NCBI GenBank assembly: GCA_965112735.1
Contig: OZ218958.1
Location: 2,232,001 to 2,296,000, forward strand
Direction: 5' to 3'
DNA: 64,000 nt
Source: Phaeosaccion multiseriatum
Lineage: Eukaryota > Ochrophyta, other classes
Below the pieces are notes generated by a model that was not told the origin of the DNA, ran no database searches, and was given only the letters and a program-made list of their open reading frames with translations. Position numbers and translations under genes: made by a program. Shown one piece after another: positions 11,356 to 23,544 of the stretch (position 1 is its first letter; each line of letters opens with the position of its first letter).

Positions 11356-12685
11356 GCTCCCGTCCAGTGCCATCCCGCAGCCGTCCACCATCCACCGCAG
11401 GCAGCGAGCACCACTCACCATGCGACAGAATCGCGTCTCCACCTCTATGACGATACAAAGGCAAAGAGTGTCGCTCTGAGGGAACCTTCCCTCATGGCCC
11501 TTGAGCCCTTCGCTTCAACCCCTCAACGCCTGGCCTCGCTCGGCCCGGAGGCGGCACCACAGCACTGGCATTGCTAGTGAGGTCAGGACCCCCTCCCGGA
11601 GAGAAGGAGCCCCCCCCCCGGGAGAGGTTGACTCCCGCAGCGAAGGGGGGGGTGTCCGGCGTCTGCAGCCTCGCAGCCCCCCCGGGAGGAGGGGGGAGGG
11701 GTCCCTTGGGTCCCTCAAGCGGTGCCTCGCTACTTACTCGAGCCAGGACACAAGAGGGAAGGAAGAGAGAAGGGCCCTGCCTAGATGCCTAGAGGGGACA
11801 AACCGCTCTCAACGACACCCTCAATGTGTGGGGGCTCAGTGGGGACGGATACACCACCAACCTTCTCAGCGTCTGTGGGTGGGCACGCGAAGCAGCGGAA
11901 TCGCTCGCTCGCTGGATCACTGGGGCAGGAGGGCAGGAAGGAAGCACGTACCCAAGGAAGCATGAAGTATCGTACCCAACACATACCCGCAGAGCGTTGG
12001 GCATTCCCGCTGCCTGCCCCGGCGCATCTGACAACGACGGAGCACCAGGAGGCAGGCGGAGGCAGGGTGTACATACATTCTATGGGCGCTACCTGCCTTT
12101 TCTTCGGTAGCACAGCCCCCGGCTGTAAAGGTAGGGTAGCACGTAGCAGGGTAGCAGGGTAGCAGGGTAGGGTAGCAGGAGCAGGGAGCGCCGGCGGGAG
12201 CACTCAGGCGTTCGGCCAAATTGAAAGCTGTGCAACCTGGAATCGCAACCCTTTGTCATTCTTGGTGCACGTGCAGTAGAGTAGAGGCACGCAAATGGAC
12301 ACAGGATTTAAAAGGCTTTTTTGGGTAGAAGGGCGCTTGCCCTGTTTGCCTGTGCATATACCCCTTTAGAGCATATAAGGACGTTCAATCAAACTTCTTG
12401 TCCGCTTGTACATTTCAGTTTCAGTGCGTTACCCGAAGGCCCTGCCTCCTCTGGCGCTTCTTCAGACTAGGGTTGATAGAAGGTGGTGCTACTGCTACTG
12501 CTGCTGCTGCTGCTCCTCCGCTCACCAGGGCCCTCCATAGCCTCGGTGGCGCCAAGGGGCACTCGGCATACAGGACAAACTTCCCACGCATCTCTCGTCT
12601 CTATCCTCGCATCCCTCTGATGCTCTCTCAACCTCTCTCCCTCCCACTACCGGGGCCATTTGCTCAAGCCTTTGGTTGGCCATGC
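11356..12685. other. Long intergenic region without recognised genes
   Basis: 1.3 kb between the EF-hand stop and the stop of ankyrin/BTB-like copy 1. Open frames here are short, have no recognisable domains, and several only open because of non-ATG starts. A small GGTAG(CA)-type tandem repeat lies at 12130-12180. A CAGTTTCAGTG motif is at about 12415. Functional content unknown. Confidence 0.5.
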
Positions 12686-14803
12686 TCAGGGGTCAACCCT
12701 GCTCCTCTTCCGCGATGGCCCTTCTTCCTCTCTCTCGGTCTCGTTCTGCTCCAGCTCGAAGCCGTACTCTCCCATCAGTGTCTTCACCTCCCTCGCCATG
12801 CCCTCCAAGCAGAAGAACTCCGCGGCCTGCAGAGCCTGCTTCGCTCGAACGTCGTCGAACAGCTTCGCACGCTTCCTCTTCTTCCCCCCCCCGCCAGTGC
12901 CTTCAACTTCCCCAATTCCTCCTCTGCTTCCGCTGCTACTGCTGCTACTCCTGCTGCTACTGCTGCTACTCCTGCTGCTACTGCTGCTCGCGCCGCCCTC
13001 TGTGCCTCCTCCTCCCGACCTTTTCGTCAGCAGCTCCTCCACACTGCCCGTCGTCACGAACTGCACCACAGCCTCAAAGCCCTCCTCGGTGAAGTCCACG
13101 CCATCATACTTCAGCTCTACACGCTTCATCTCCTTCTTGCCCTTCCCTGCCCCCTTCTCCTCCCCATCATCATCTTCATCATCCCCCTTGTAGCCGTGCT
13201 TCCTCGGGTCTAGCATATTCGGAAGAATGCCTGCCGCTGAGGCTTGGCCTGTGGAGATCTTCGCCCTCTCGTCCTCTCCCCCACTGACCCTCGCCGCCAG
13301 CCGCTCCATCAGAGGGATACTCAAGACGTACTGCTTCTCGCCCTTCTCTCCACTGCGCGTACTCACCAGCCTAACCCGCACTGTGCTGTCAGCCTTCTCA
13401 TCCTCAGCACCAGCTAAAACGGACATGCAGTGCTCCGAAACGGCGTGGAGTCTGCCTTTGACCACATTGCGCTCCTCCACTGCTTCACGAAAGAAAGAGG
13501 TAATGACACCACCGAAGCCTGCCTCCCCTGCCGCTTTCATCACCTTGTCGTCAACGGCAGAGCCCATCTTCAGCAGGAATCGAGCCACCTTCTCGCGCGC
13601 CTCCTTCTCTCCTGGTGATGTTCGAAGCCTCTTCGACGCCTGAGCCACCTTCCCTTCTCCAGGGCGCATGCACCATACCAAAGGACTTTCACCATCATCG
13701 GTGAGGGCATCGACCGCCGCTCCACCCTCCACCAGGAGGTAGGCCATCTTGATGCTGCCCAGGGCGGCCGCGAGATGCAGTGCGGTGATCGAATTCTTGT
13801 CCTTGACATCGACAGAGGCATCGGCGCGTATCAGCTCGCTCACAACCTTCACGTGGCCCTTGGCGACAGCCAACATGAGGGAAGTTCTACCATTTGCCTC
13901 AACACCATCAGGGTGGGCACCGCGGCAAATGAGTTCCTTCACACATCCCACTTGTCCACTCCAAGAGGCACAGTGGAGCGGCGTGAGCAAATCGTTGCCC
14001 GTTGCATCGACCTGCAGCCCTCTGCCCACAAGAATGGGGATGCACTGCTCGTTTCCGAAGTACGCGGCGAGGTGCAGGAGAGTATGGCCAACTTCGTCCT
14101 TCACCTGCACATCTGCGCCCTTCTTGAGCAAGATCGACAGAGCCTCGGCCCGCCCTGCTTTTGAGCCCTGCCCCTCCTTCCCTGCGCAGCAACTCTGGGC
14201 AGCCATATACCCACCCTGATTCTTCTCGACGACATTGGCCCCCGCCTTCAGCAACATCTTCACACTCGAAGGGCTCCCAGCCCAAGCCGCATCGTGCAAG
14301 GCGTAGGTCGCCTCCCATTTGGCTCCATGCTTAAGCAAGTACCACACTATCATGGGGTGGCCAGTGTGAGCAGCAAGGCGCAGAGGTGTCCATCCAGCAT
14401 TGGTAATACGCTTGGTGTTGACATCCGCACCTGCCTCCACTAGCCCCTTCACCAAGTCAAAGTGCCCCCTGCGTGCAGCAAGGTGCAGAGCCGTCCCGGA
14501 ACCCCCATCTCGCCTGGTGTCAACGCTTAGTCCGCACTCCCCCAGCAGCTTCACCCCCTCCAGCATCCTCGAACCCTTCACCTCCGAGCAGCGTGTCTCC
14601 TTGCTCTTCTCAGCATCGGCGAGGTAGCGCAGCGGACCATACCCCTTCTGCTTCAGCTCCTCGACATCGACGGTGCAGAGAACGGCCTTGAGCAAAAGAA
14701 GTAGGTCCTCCTTGGTGTTTCCCCAGCCCGAAGCCTCCAGCTCAACTCTCTTGTCATACCACTCCTGCACCTTCCCGGCAATCCTCTCCCGCTCTGCACT
14801 CAT
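12686..14803 (-). CDS. Ankyrin-repeat + BTB-like protein, family copy 1
   Basis: Intronless frame of 705 residues, ATG complementary to 14801-14803. The N-terminus (RIAGKVQEWYDKR, LLLLLKAVLCTVDVEELKQK) is conserved with the copies at 48504 and 51823. Ankyrin repeats run from about residue 105 to 400 (TALHLAARRGHFDLVKGLV, TPLRLAAHTGHPMIVWYLL, ITALHLAAALGSIKMAYLL). The C-terminal part (VRLVSTRSGEKGEKQYVL, VELKYDGVDFTEEGFEAVVQFVTTGSVEEL, RAKQALQAAEFFCLEGMA) has the order and spacing of a divergent BTB/POZ fold interrupted by a Ser-rich insert. The BTB reading is by pattern only. BTB/ankyrin proteins often act as adaptors for cullin-3 ligases; that role is inference here. It ends in a basic RKRSR motif. 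Confidence 0.82.
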   Translation of the reverse strand: MSAERERIAGKVQEWYDKRVELEASGWGNTKEDLLLLLKAVLCTVDVEELKQKGYGPLRYLADAEKSKETRCSEVKGSRMLEGVKLLGECGLSVDTRRDGGSGTALHLAARRGHFDLVKGLVEAGADVNTKRITNAGWTPLRLAAHTGHPMIVWYLLKHGAKWEATYALHDAAWAGSPSSVKMLLKAGANVVEKNQGGYMAAQSCCAGKEGQGSKAGRAEALSILLKKGADVQVKDEVGHTLLHLAAYFGNEQCIPILVGRGLQVDATGNDLLTPLHCASWSGQVGCVKELICRGAHPDGVEANGRTSLMLAVAKGHVKVVSELIRADASVDVKDKNSITALHLAAALGSIKMAYLLVEGGAAVDALTDDGESPLVWCMRPGEGKVAQASKRLRTSPGEKEAREKVARFLLKMGSAVDDKVMKAAGEAGFGGVITSFFREAVEERNVVKGRLHAVSEHCMSVLAGAEDEKADSTVRVRLVSTRSGEKGEKQYVLSIPLMERLAARVSGGEDERAKISTGQASAAGILPNMLDPRKHGYKGDDEDDDGEEKGAGKGKKEMKRVELKYDGVDFTEEGFEAVVQFVTTGSVEELLTKRSGGGGTEGGASSSSSRSSSSSSRSSSSSSGSRGGIGEVEGTGGGGKKRKRAKLFDDVRAKQALQAAEFFCLEGMAREVKTLMGEYGFELEQNETEREEEGPSRKRSRVDP

Positions 14804-15377
14804 CTTCCTCCAGAGTACACTCTTCCCCTACCCCGAGCGACTCTGTCGTACAGAAAACAGCAGGAAGGGTACGGAAGGGAAAATAGAGGCCACTCCGGTA
14901 GCCTCGAACTTTGAAAGCTTCTGCTACAGCAGTCGGGCACAGTTGGGAGGGGGAAAGCCGATGGAGAAAGGCAGCGAATGCAGACTGAGATCCTCAGCAG
15001 GAGATAGAGACGAGCACGAGCGGAACGAGGGGGAGAGGGCTAGGGGCAGAGAGCCAATTTTCCAGCTCCCTTTTTTTCTTTTGTTTGTCGTCGCCTCTGC
15101 GTTATTGGAGGGAGGAGACGAATAAAGAGATCAGACTAGAAGAAGAAGGTTGAAGGTTGGGAAGAGGAACTGAAAGTGGGAAGAGAGCAGACCCGCAAGT
15201 CGCCATTTGTTTTTGAGGAACCAACTCTATGACCTTCGCACTCCCCTCTCTCGATTCTCTCTCTCTCAGATCCTCTTCTCTCCCTCTCTGACCCCCTCCT
15301 TTGATCCAATATGGCCATTCTCTTTCATGTCTAAGTCCTGTGCGCAGCCATAGGCAGCCCCGAACACCCTTGCAGTC
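14804..15377. other. Divergent spacer with one copy of an interspersed core repeat
   Basis: Region between the start codons of ankyrin/BTB-like copy 1 (-) and GUF1 (+). The complementary strand at 15198-15226 carries the core GTTGGTTCCTCAAAA..AATGGCGACT, also found upstream of the other two family copies. The proximal ~80 bases upstream of copy 1 share GTACGACAGA and GGGTAGGGGAAG with the other copies and are probably promoter sequence. Confidence 0.55.
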
Positions 15378-18300
15378 ATGCTGACGAGGTCGTGTCGTCG
15401 TATTGGGGAGAGGAGGGCCATAGGTAGAGGGTTTTGCCAGTGCTTGGAGGTGAGGTTGGCCAAAGCGAAAGCTTGGGGACAAAGCGTAGGGGGCGATGGG
15501 GCCCTTTGGGAGCAATGGATCAGCACGAGGAGCAGGAGCATTAGCAGCAGGAGCGCCAGCATCAGTAGTAGCAGTAGTAGGCGGAGTATTGCGACAGGCA
15601 GCAGCCACACTGAGACAGAGGAGGGTAGCGAGAGGCAGTACACCATACGGGACGTCGGAAAGGAACCTTCGCTGCTCGAGACCTTCACACCAGATAGGAT
15701 ACGGAACTATTGCGTCATCGCACACATTGATCATGGCAAGGTGCGATGGGGGTGTGGTGGACTGCCTGGTTTGTCGCTCTCTCTCTCCTCTCAACCTTCT
15801 CCACTTTCCTTCTCCCTTTCCTCTTTCTCACTGCACCATTCCTTCCTTGTCCTGCCCTGACGACGTGTATTCTGCGCGACAGTCCACTCTGGCGGACGGG
15901 TTGCTCGTGAGGACAGGGAACATCACAGAGAAGGAGAGGTCAGTGACGTGATGAGGGTTGAGCGGCCTCCATCCATATCCGAGGCAGAGGAAGGAATGCA
16001 AAGTAGCTAGCTAGACGCAGCGGGAGGGGAAGGAAGGAAGGAGAGGAGAGGAAGGGAGTGTGCATGCGCTACTCATCCAAGCAGAATTTGCTCTACAACA
16101 CTGCACGGCTCACCATGCGCTGTTCGATGTTCATCCAAATGTGCTCCCTTGTCGCACTCACCGTATAGGGCCGGCAAGACACAGCAGATGGACACTTTAA
16201 AGGTGGAGAGGGAACGGGGCATCACAGTCAAGGCGCAGACCGCGAGTATGCTGTACAAGGGGTACCTGCTGAACCTCATTGACACCCCCGGGCATGTGGA
16301 CTTTAGCCACGAGGTGAGGGAGATACAGAGGGATGGGAGAGAGAGAGAGAGAGAGACGGAGAGATGGATAGAGCGAAGTCAGACAGGGAGACAGAGAGCG
16401 AGACAGATAAAGAGAGACTGGCGTTTAGCAGAGGCTGCGACGGGAACACGACCCCTCCTTGGCACCGCCCACACCATCTTGTCGATGCTCCTCCTCCCCT
16501 CCCTTCCCTGACCGCTCTGTTCTGCTCTGTATCACCAACTGCTCTGGTCAGGTGGTGCGGAGTCTCAGCGCGTGCAATGGGGCGCTGCTGCTGGTGGACT
16601 CCTCGCAGGGGGTTCAAGCACAGACCTTGTCCACGTGCCACGCAGCCATCAAGGTAGGGGGGGGGAGGGGGGGGGAGGGACAGGAGGGGATGGCAGTGGA
16701 TGGGGAGGGGAGAGGCAGGGCATAGACAGGAGGTGTGGAGGGGGGGGGAGGGACAGGAGGGGAGGCAGGGTAGGTACCCATTCCTCGACCTCGCAACTGT
16801 CCCGGAATGCTCCCTTTCTCTCTCTGTCCCCTCATCTTTCTCCCTCTCCCTCTCTCTTTTCTCTTCTCCCTCTGTGGCCCCAGGCCGGTCTGAGTCTTAT
16901 ACCGGTGCTAACCAAGATCGATCTACCTCACGCCCAGCCTGAGGTGAGTGAGCGAAGCATTTGACCGAGGTTGGGGCAGTATCACCAAGTGGTGATGCTG
17001 CTTTTCCTGCTGGCACTGCCTGGGGCGTCTGTCAAACACTCCTGCCTTGCTGAGAGGGTCTATGGTCTATGCTTCCTCTTTCAGGACGTGGCGATATCCA
17101 TGAGCTCGACATTCGATCTCGACCCAGAGAAGGTCATAGAGACGTCCGCCAAGGCGGGGGTGGGCATCGAGGAGGTGCGTGGGTGGGTGCGTGCGTGCGT
17201 GCGTGCGTGCGTGTGTGCGTGTGCGTTTTTGTGCGTGTGTGCGCGCGCATGTCTGAGTGGGGAGCGTCAAATGCGTGTGTGTACAGGTGGGACGCACAGC
17301 GTGCGACAGAGAGACAGAGAGAGCGACGGGTAGGGAGGGGAAAAGGAGGGACGGTCCACACACATCCTGCCTACTCCCCTCCCCTCCCCCTCGCACTACA
17401 CCATCTCGTCTGTGCTCTCTCGTCCTCTGCCTCTTACCTCTGCGCTACTCTCTCGCTGCGCATCCCCTCTCTCCCTCCCTCTCCCTCTCCCCACATGCCT
17501 TTGCTACCTACCCTTGTGCCTTCTTCCTCTGTCTACCCATATCCCCTCCCTCTACCTGCCCATATGCCTCCTCCCTCAAAGGTGCTCGACGCCATCATAG
17601 AGCAGGTCCCGCCCCCTGGGGCAGGCTCAAAGCCGCACTTGCCGCAGAGAGAGCAGCAGACAAGGTGTCGCCTCGTGGACAGTTGGTTCGACCAAGTTAG
17701 GGGGGTCGTGTGCTTGATACAGGTGAGGGCGTGGGGTGGGTGGGTGAGTGAATGGGTGAGTGGGTGGGTGAGTGAGTGAGTGAGTGGGTGGGTGGGTGAG
17801 TGGGTGGGTGAGTGGGTGGGTGGGTGAGTGGGTGGGTGGGTGAGTGGGTGCGTGGGTGGGTGAGTGGGTGAGTGGGTGGGTGGGTGGGTGAGTGAATGGG
17901 TCGGTGAGTGGGTGGGTGCGTGCGTGGGTGGGTGGGTGAGTGGGTGGGTGGGTGAGTGGGTGCGTGAGTGAGTGCGGGGCGGGAGGGGCAGGATGTGTGT
18001 GCTGGGGCTCAGCCTGCCTTAGCGCTGACGCTATCTATGCCTTCCAACCTACTTCCCCCCTACTTATCCACGCACCTACCTCACTCCCTCTCTCCCTCCC
18101 CACCTGCCTACGTACCTACCTACCTACCTACCTACCTACCTACCTACCTACCTACCTACTTAAGGTCGTGGACGGTTGTCTCAGCGAGGGGCAGCGAATC
18201 ACTACTTGCGCGCTGAGAGACAGCAAGGAGAAGAGCGGGAAGGTGCGTTTTGCCTGACTCGACATGTTCCTGTACATGTACATGTAGCAGCTTACTTGCT

Positions 18301-19392
18301 TACTCACACACTGAAACTAACTGTGAACTAAAGACATACGTTCAGTTTTCAGTTGAGATGACCTTATCAAAATCGAACTCATAAAATGGACCAATGTCGA
18401 AGCTTCTGTGCTTGCTCCACGGAGCAGCGTCTGAAGACTCAGGAGGATCCAACCGCGTCAAGGACCTAACTGAAAATGTCTTCTATTCTGTCTCTGTGCC
18501 TACCTTAAACTGAAACTGCACCTCCCTACGTACCTCCCTACGTACCTCCCTACGTACCTGGTGTCAGGGGATTGAGACGTTCAACGTACAAGAGCTCGGG
18601 CTGCTCACCCCCACACCCATGAGGACCACGGCGCTCTTCACAGGACAGGTCAGGGGTCAAGGGATGGCAGTGGATGGGGTCAGGGGTCAGGGGATGGCAG
18701 GGAATGGCAGTGGATAGGGTCAGGGGTGGTGAGGGGTGGGGTCAGGGGCGAAGGGTCAGGGATCAGAGGTCGGGAGTGAGGGGTCAGGGATGATGAGTGA
18801 GGTACGACGCACTGGCTCGTGCATACTGTGAGCTGCTTTATCACCAACTGCTGTGCTATCCTCCTCCTCCTCCTCCTCCTCCTCCTCCTCCTCCTCCTCC
18901 TCCTCCTCCTCCTCCCTCCTCCCTCCTCCTCCCTCCCCTCACATACACCCTATCAGGTCGGCTACATGGTATCGGGTATGCGCAGCACACGCCAAGCCAT
19001 CATGGGAGACACAGTCATCATCGCCGGAGACAAAACACAGCAGCATCAGCGCCAGCATGAGGGAGGAGGGGAGCCTCCCCCTGAACCTTTGCCGATGCTT
19101 GCTCCATCGAGGTACGACATGAGGGGAGGGAGTGTTTGACATCCATATCGACTTTTTAATGTCGGTCTTTCTTTTGTTTGGTTGTGTTGGTTGCAATAGG
19201 TAAGATAGATGGAGTCCTTCTAACCTAATACTGAAACTGAAACTGAAACTGAAACAGGTGTGCGGTGTTCGCTTCGGTGTTCCCCTCCGTGGATGGAGAG
19301 TTTGACGCCTTGTTGCAGGCGGTGGAAAGGTGAGTGGGGGGGGGGAGGGAAGGGGATAACACGAAGTGATAACACGAAATGTTGATGCGTTG

Positions 19393-19426
<34 letters not shown>

Positions 19427-19554
19427 GACTATCCCTCTCTCCTCTCCTCCGTCTTTGCTTTGCTTTTCTGTCTCGTCACCTCTAGCGTTCTCTTCACCCC
19501 TCTCGTTGTATGGCCGTTTTCTGTTTCGCCCCTTTCTCTCTCTCTCTCTTTCTC

Positions 19555-19599
<45 letters not shown>

Positions 19600-21074
19600 G
19601 ACTATCCCTCAAAACTCCCTCACAGGCTGGCGCTGAACGACGCGTCCCTCGTGTGGGAGAGAGAACAGGTGCTTGAGAGTGTGGAGAGAGAGTGGGGCAT
19701 TGCCTGAGGCAGGGGCAGGGGGAGGGGCGGAGGGATGGCAGTGGATGGGAGGGGTGGAGGGATGTCCTCACTCATGCCTTGTGACTGCTTCGCTGCTCTG
19801 CACTTGTCGCCTTGAAGCATTGATTCACTGGAACTGATCCCCTTCCCTCTTTCCTTCCCCTCTCTCCCTGCATCATTCCCTCTTCCCTTCATCCCCTCTG
19901 GCTTTATCTGTTGCCCTTGCTTGCTGCCGTTTGCCTTCCATGGTACCGTTCGTGCTGCTTGCGTTCGTTGCTTGCGGTGTGCCGTGTGTGGTGATATGCA
20001 TGTGTGTGGTGTGTGGTGTAACTATCTGTTGTGTCTATTTATGTATGTGTGTTTATGTGGCGTGTGTGGTTTGGCGCCCACGTTATCTATCGATGTGTTT
20101 GTTTGATGTGACACGCCACGCCATCTGTGATGTGAATGCAGAACTTGGCCATGGGCAGCGGCCTTAGGGTGGGCTTCCTCGGCCTGCTGCACATGGAGGT
20201 GTTCCACCAGGTATAGCATAGGCACAAGCAGATGGCAGTGGATGGATGGCAATGGATGGCAGTCAGTGGATGGGGGATGGGGGTGGGGATAGCAGGGGAC
20301 GGCACCCCCCCCCTGCTCGTCCTTTTGCAGGGTGATTTTGGCATTGCCCTGAACTCTGCTCGTTCTCCTCCTCCTCCTCCTCCTCCTCCTCCTCCTCCTC
20401 CTCCTCCTCCTCCTCCTCCTCCCCCCCTTCCTCCTCTCCCTCCTCCCCCCCCACAGCGCCTGACTGATGAGTTCGACACGTCCGTGCTGCTGACGAGCCC
20501 CACCGTGCCTTATCTCATCAAGGAGGCAGCAGGCGCCGGGGGGGGGGAGGACCAGGTACATGTAACTCTGCAGTTTGCAGTTGCAGTTCCTTAGACCCTG
20601 TCTGTCGAAAGCCAGTCAAGAGATCGAATATTGGTCCCTGATGTGTGCCACCTGCTCTCCACCCATTGCCATCCACTGCCATCCACTGCCATCCCTCCCT
20701 TCACAGGTGAGGGAGGTGCTCAGCCTGGCTGATTGGCCTGCTTCCCCCCCAAAGGGCCAACAACAGCAGAGTCAACAGGCCGGAGGCGGCCCAGTGAGGC
20801 TCTTCAAGTTCAAAGTGCTGGAGCCCATGGTGGAGGTAAGCGGGAGGCAGGGGGGGGAGGGGGATGGGATGGGAGGGGAGGGCGAGGGGAAGGGGAAGGG
20901 GAAGGGAAAGGAGAAATCGCCTTTGGCTCTGGCGTGCTTGGGGTGCCTAGGTGAGCTCTCTCTCTCATCCCTCGCTCTCTCCCTAGCTCTCTCATCCCTC
21001 GCTCTCTCCCTGTCTCTTATCTCTCTCTCCATCTCCGTACATAACTCTCTCTCTCTCTCTTTCTCTCTCTCTCG

Positions 21075-21114
<40 letters not shown>

Positions 21115-22321
21115 CTCTCTCTCTCTCTCTATCTCTATCTCTATCTCTCTCCTGTGTGCAATCGCCGCAGGCAACGGTGGTGACTCCAGCGACTTGCCTC
21201 GGCGCCGTCATGGGGCTCCTCAAGGACCGGAGAGGCGTGCAGAAAGACATGAAGTAAGCAAGTGTGTGCGTGTGCGTGTGTGTATATATATGTGTGTGTT
21301 GAAGTGTGTGTGTGTGCGTGCGTGAGGGGAGGGGGCAGACGGTGTGCTGCACCTGGAGATGGGGTGCCATGCCCCTCCCCTCCCCCCCTCATTCTAGGTA
21401 CTGACACCTCATCCCTCCCATCCACTGCCATCCCCTCCCCTCCCTTAACACCAGGTACCTTGACGAGCACCGCGTGGTGTTGCGTTACGACATGCCCTGG
21501 CAGGAGATCGTCACGGACTTCCACGATGCAGGTATATGGGTGTATGGAAGCCATGGCATGTGGGAAGGATATAGGCAGCATGGGGGTGGGGGGGACGTTA
21601 CGGGTATATGGGCAGGCATGTGGCAGCCGGATGCCCCCCCCTCTATCTTTGTCTCTCTCTCTGACACACACACACACACACTCCCTCTCTACCTCTCTCT
21701 CCCCCCCCCCCCCTTCTCTCTCTCTTCTCCAGCCAAGACCGTGTCCAGCGGTTACGCGTCCTTCGACTTCAAGGAGATTCCCCACCAGGAGGCGGACCTC
21801 GTGAAGGTAGACATGGTGGTCAATGACGAGGTCGTCGACGCCCTCTCCTTCGTGTGCCACAGGTAGAGAGAGAGAGAGAGTGTCTCCCTCAGTCAGTCAG
21901 TCAGTCAGTCAGTCAGTCAGTCACTTCCTCACTTCCTCACTTCCTCCCTTCCTCGGTTCGAGCTCACTCGCCCCTTCGGACTGACTGCTGCACTGCGGCC
22001 CACCCAGCCTATCCGCAGTGTTTGACTTGCGGTCTAGTAAACTGAACCTGAAACTGAAACTCGGTGTACCACAACCACAACACAGAGACAAGGCGGAGAA
22101 GCAGGGCCGTGCTGTGTGTCATAAGCTCAAGGACGTCATCCCCAGGCAGCAGTTCGCCATCGCCATTCAGGTGTGTGTGTCAGGAGTAGGTGTCAGGAGT
22201 AGTGGTAGTAGTAGCAGTAGTAGTAGTAGTAGCAGCAGTAGTAGTAGCAGCAGCAGTAGTAGTAGTAGTGGCTTGTAGTAGCAGCAGTAGTAGTAGTAGT
22301 AGTAGTAGTGCAGCAGTAGTG

Positions 22322-22376
<55 letters not shown>

Positions 22377-22430
22377 CTTGTAGCAGTAGTAGCAGCAGCA
22401 GTAGTAGTAGTAGTAGCTTGTAGTAGCAGC

Positions 22431-22516
<86 letters not shown>

Positions 22517-22953
22517 CTTGTAGCAGTAGTAGTAGCAGCAGTAGTATGTAGTGTTATCCCCAGGCAGCAATTCGCCTTTCACGTGCGTAGGGTTGGTGTG
22601 TGTGTATTCAATCCACAATCCTCGTTCTTCCCCTGACTCTACCCTACCATACCCCACCCTGCCCTCCCCTCCCTCCCCCATCCCCTCCCTCCCCTCCGTC
22701 TAAACAATACACCCAAACACACGCACACACATAGGCGCGAATCGGTAGCAAGAATTTCGCCAGAGAAACCGTTAAGCCCTACCGCAAAGACGTGCTCACC
22801 AAGGGGGGCAAGACCATGGGGGGGGGCGATGTGAGCCGTAAGAAGAAGCTGCTCGAGGCGCAGAAGAAGGGCAAGAAGGAGCAAAAGGGTAGGGGCAAGG
22901 TGCGGCTGAGTCAGGAGGCGTTCTGGGCGGTGCTGTCCAGAGGAGGGGGGTGA
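15378..22953 (+). CDS. GUF1: Mitochondrial translation factor GUF1 / LepA (EF4)
   Basis: Ribosome-dependent GTPase of the EF4 family, which acts on elongating mitochondrial or bacterial-type ribosomes. Twenty exons: 15378-15740, 15883-15938, 16169-16313, 16552-16653, 16884-16943, 17085-17174, 17582-17722, 18165-18242, 18568-18648, 18957-19111, 19258-19329, 19626-19668, 20142-20210, 20457-20555, 20707-20835, 21171-21253, 21455-21531, 21733-21862, 22086-22170, 22735-22953. All are GT-AG and the phases close to 758 residues. GTPase motifs: AHIDHGKST (~113-122), ERGIT (~154), DTPGH (178-182), TKID (232-235) and SAK (~263). LepA-specific blocks include [16 protein letters not shown] [13 protein letters not shown] and the C-terminal [26 protein letters not shown]. 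The first ~110 residues are Arg/Ser-rich without acidic residues at the start ([18 protein letters not shown]), fitting a mitochondrial presequence. Several introns are dominated by repeats. Confidence 0.95.
17735..17975. repeat. (GTGG/GTGA)n tract in a GUF1 intron
   Basis: About 240 bases of alternating GTGGGTGA-type tetranucleotides immediately downstream of the donor at 17723. A (CTAC)n tract (18112-18160) precedes the acceptor of the same intron, so the intron is purine-rich at one end and pyrimidine-rich at the other. Confidence 0.9.
18861..18915. repeat. (CTC)n tract before GUF1 exon 10
   Basis: Tandem CCT triplets serving as the pyrimidine tract of this intron. A similar tract lies at 20366-20420 before exon 14. 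One interspersed motif copy (ATCACCAACTGC) sits at about 18840, just upstream of the tract. Confidence 0.9.
22200..22546. repeat. (TAG)n microsatellite in the last GUF1 intron
   Basis: About 350 bases of TAG/CAG triplets with a few interruptions (GTAGCTTGTAG recurs). It begins ~30 bases after the donor at 22171. Retention of this intron would stop translation in one frame. Confidence 0.95.
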
Positions 22954-23544
22954 GGGGTGAGGGGTGAGGGGGTTACGGTGGCTTTATGGGGGGGCATGGG
23001 TGGGTGTGTAGGCAAAGGGGCTTCGAGAGGCCATTTGATGTCTCTCTCTCTCTCCCTCTCTTAGGATAGAAGTACGTTAAACGTAAAGAGAGGAGTAGGA
23101 GTAGGTCGTAAACACAATGTATAAAACACCCAGAACCAAAGCCAGACCATGGCAGGCGGCCGGCCTCCTTCCATTACCTACTACTGCCTTCCATTCCGTC
23201 ACTGTCCTAAGCCAGCGAATGAGCTCTTGCTACCATAGCCTCACAGGTGCCCAGGCTCTCTAGGCACCGCACAGAGGGATTGCCTACGCCTGGGCCATTG
23301 ACATAAGACCAAGCTGACCGGTGGCCCAGTCGCAGGCAACACGCTGAACGGTCAAAACTATCACCTGTTCTATCCCCCCCCACACACTTCTTTCTCTCTC
23401 TCACCTTACTCCAGCTCTACTCCATAAGCGCAACGGACGAAATCATAGAGAGGGAGGGCCACTACCACTGCTCCGCCGCGCCAGAAAGAGGCCTTTGGCA
23501 GAGGAAAGAGATAGAGAGGAAAGAGAGAGGGTAAGGGCGGCACA
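22954..23544. other. Intergenic spacer
   Basis: Between the GUF1 stop and the first exon of ankyrin gene A. Contains G-rich sequence after the stop and a weak CT tract (23041-23062). No gene recognised. Confidence 0.55.

Noticed and set aside
12398-13213. 271-residue plus-strand frame
   Set aside because: Antisense to the intact ankyrin/BTB-like copy 1; Leu/Ser/Pro composition is the mirror of its acidic and Ser-rich regions.
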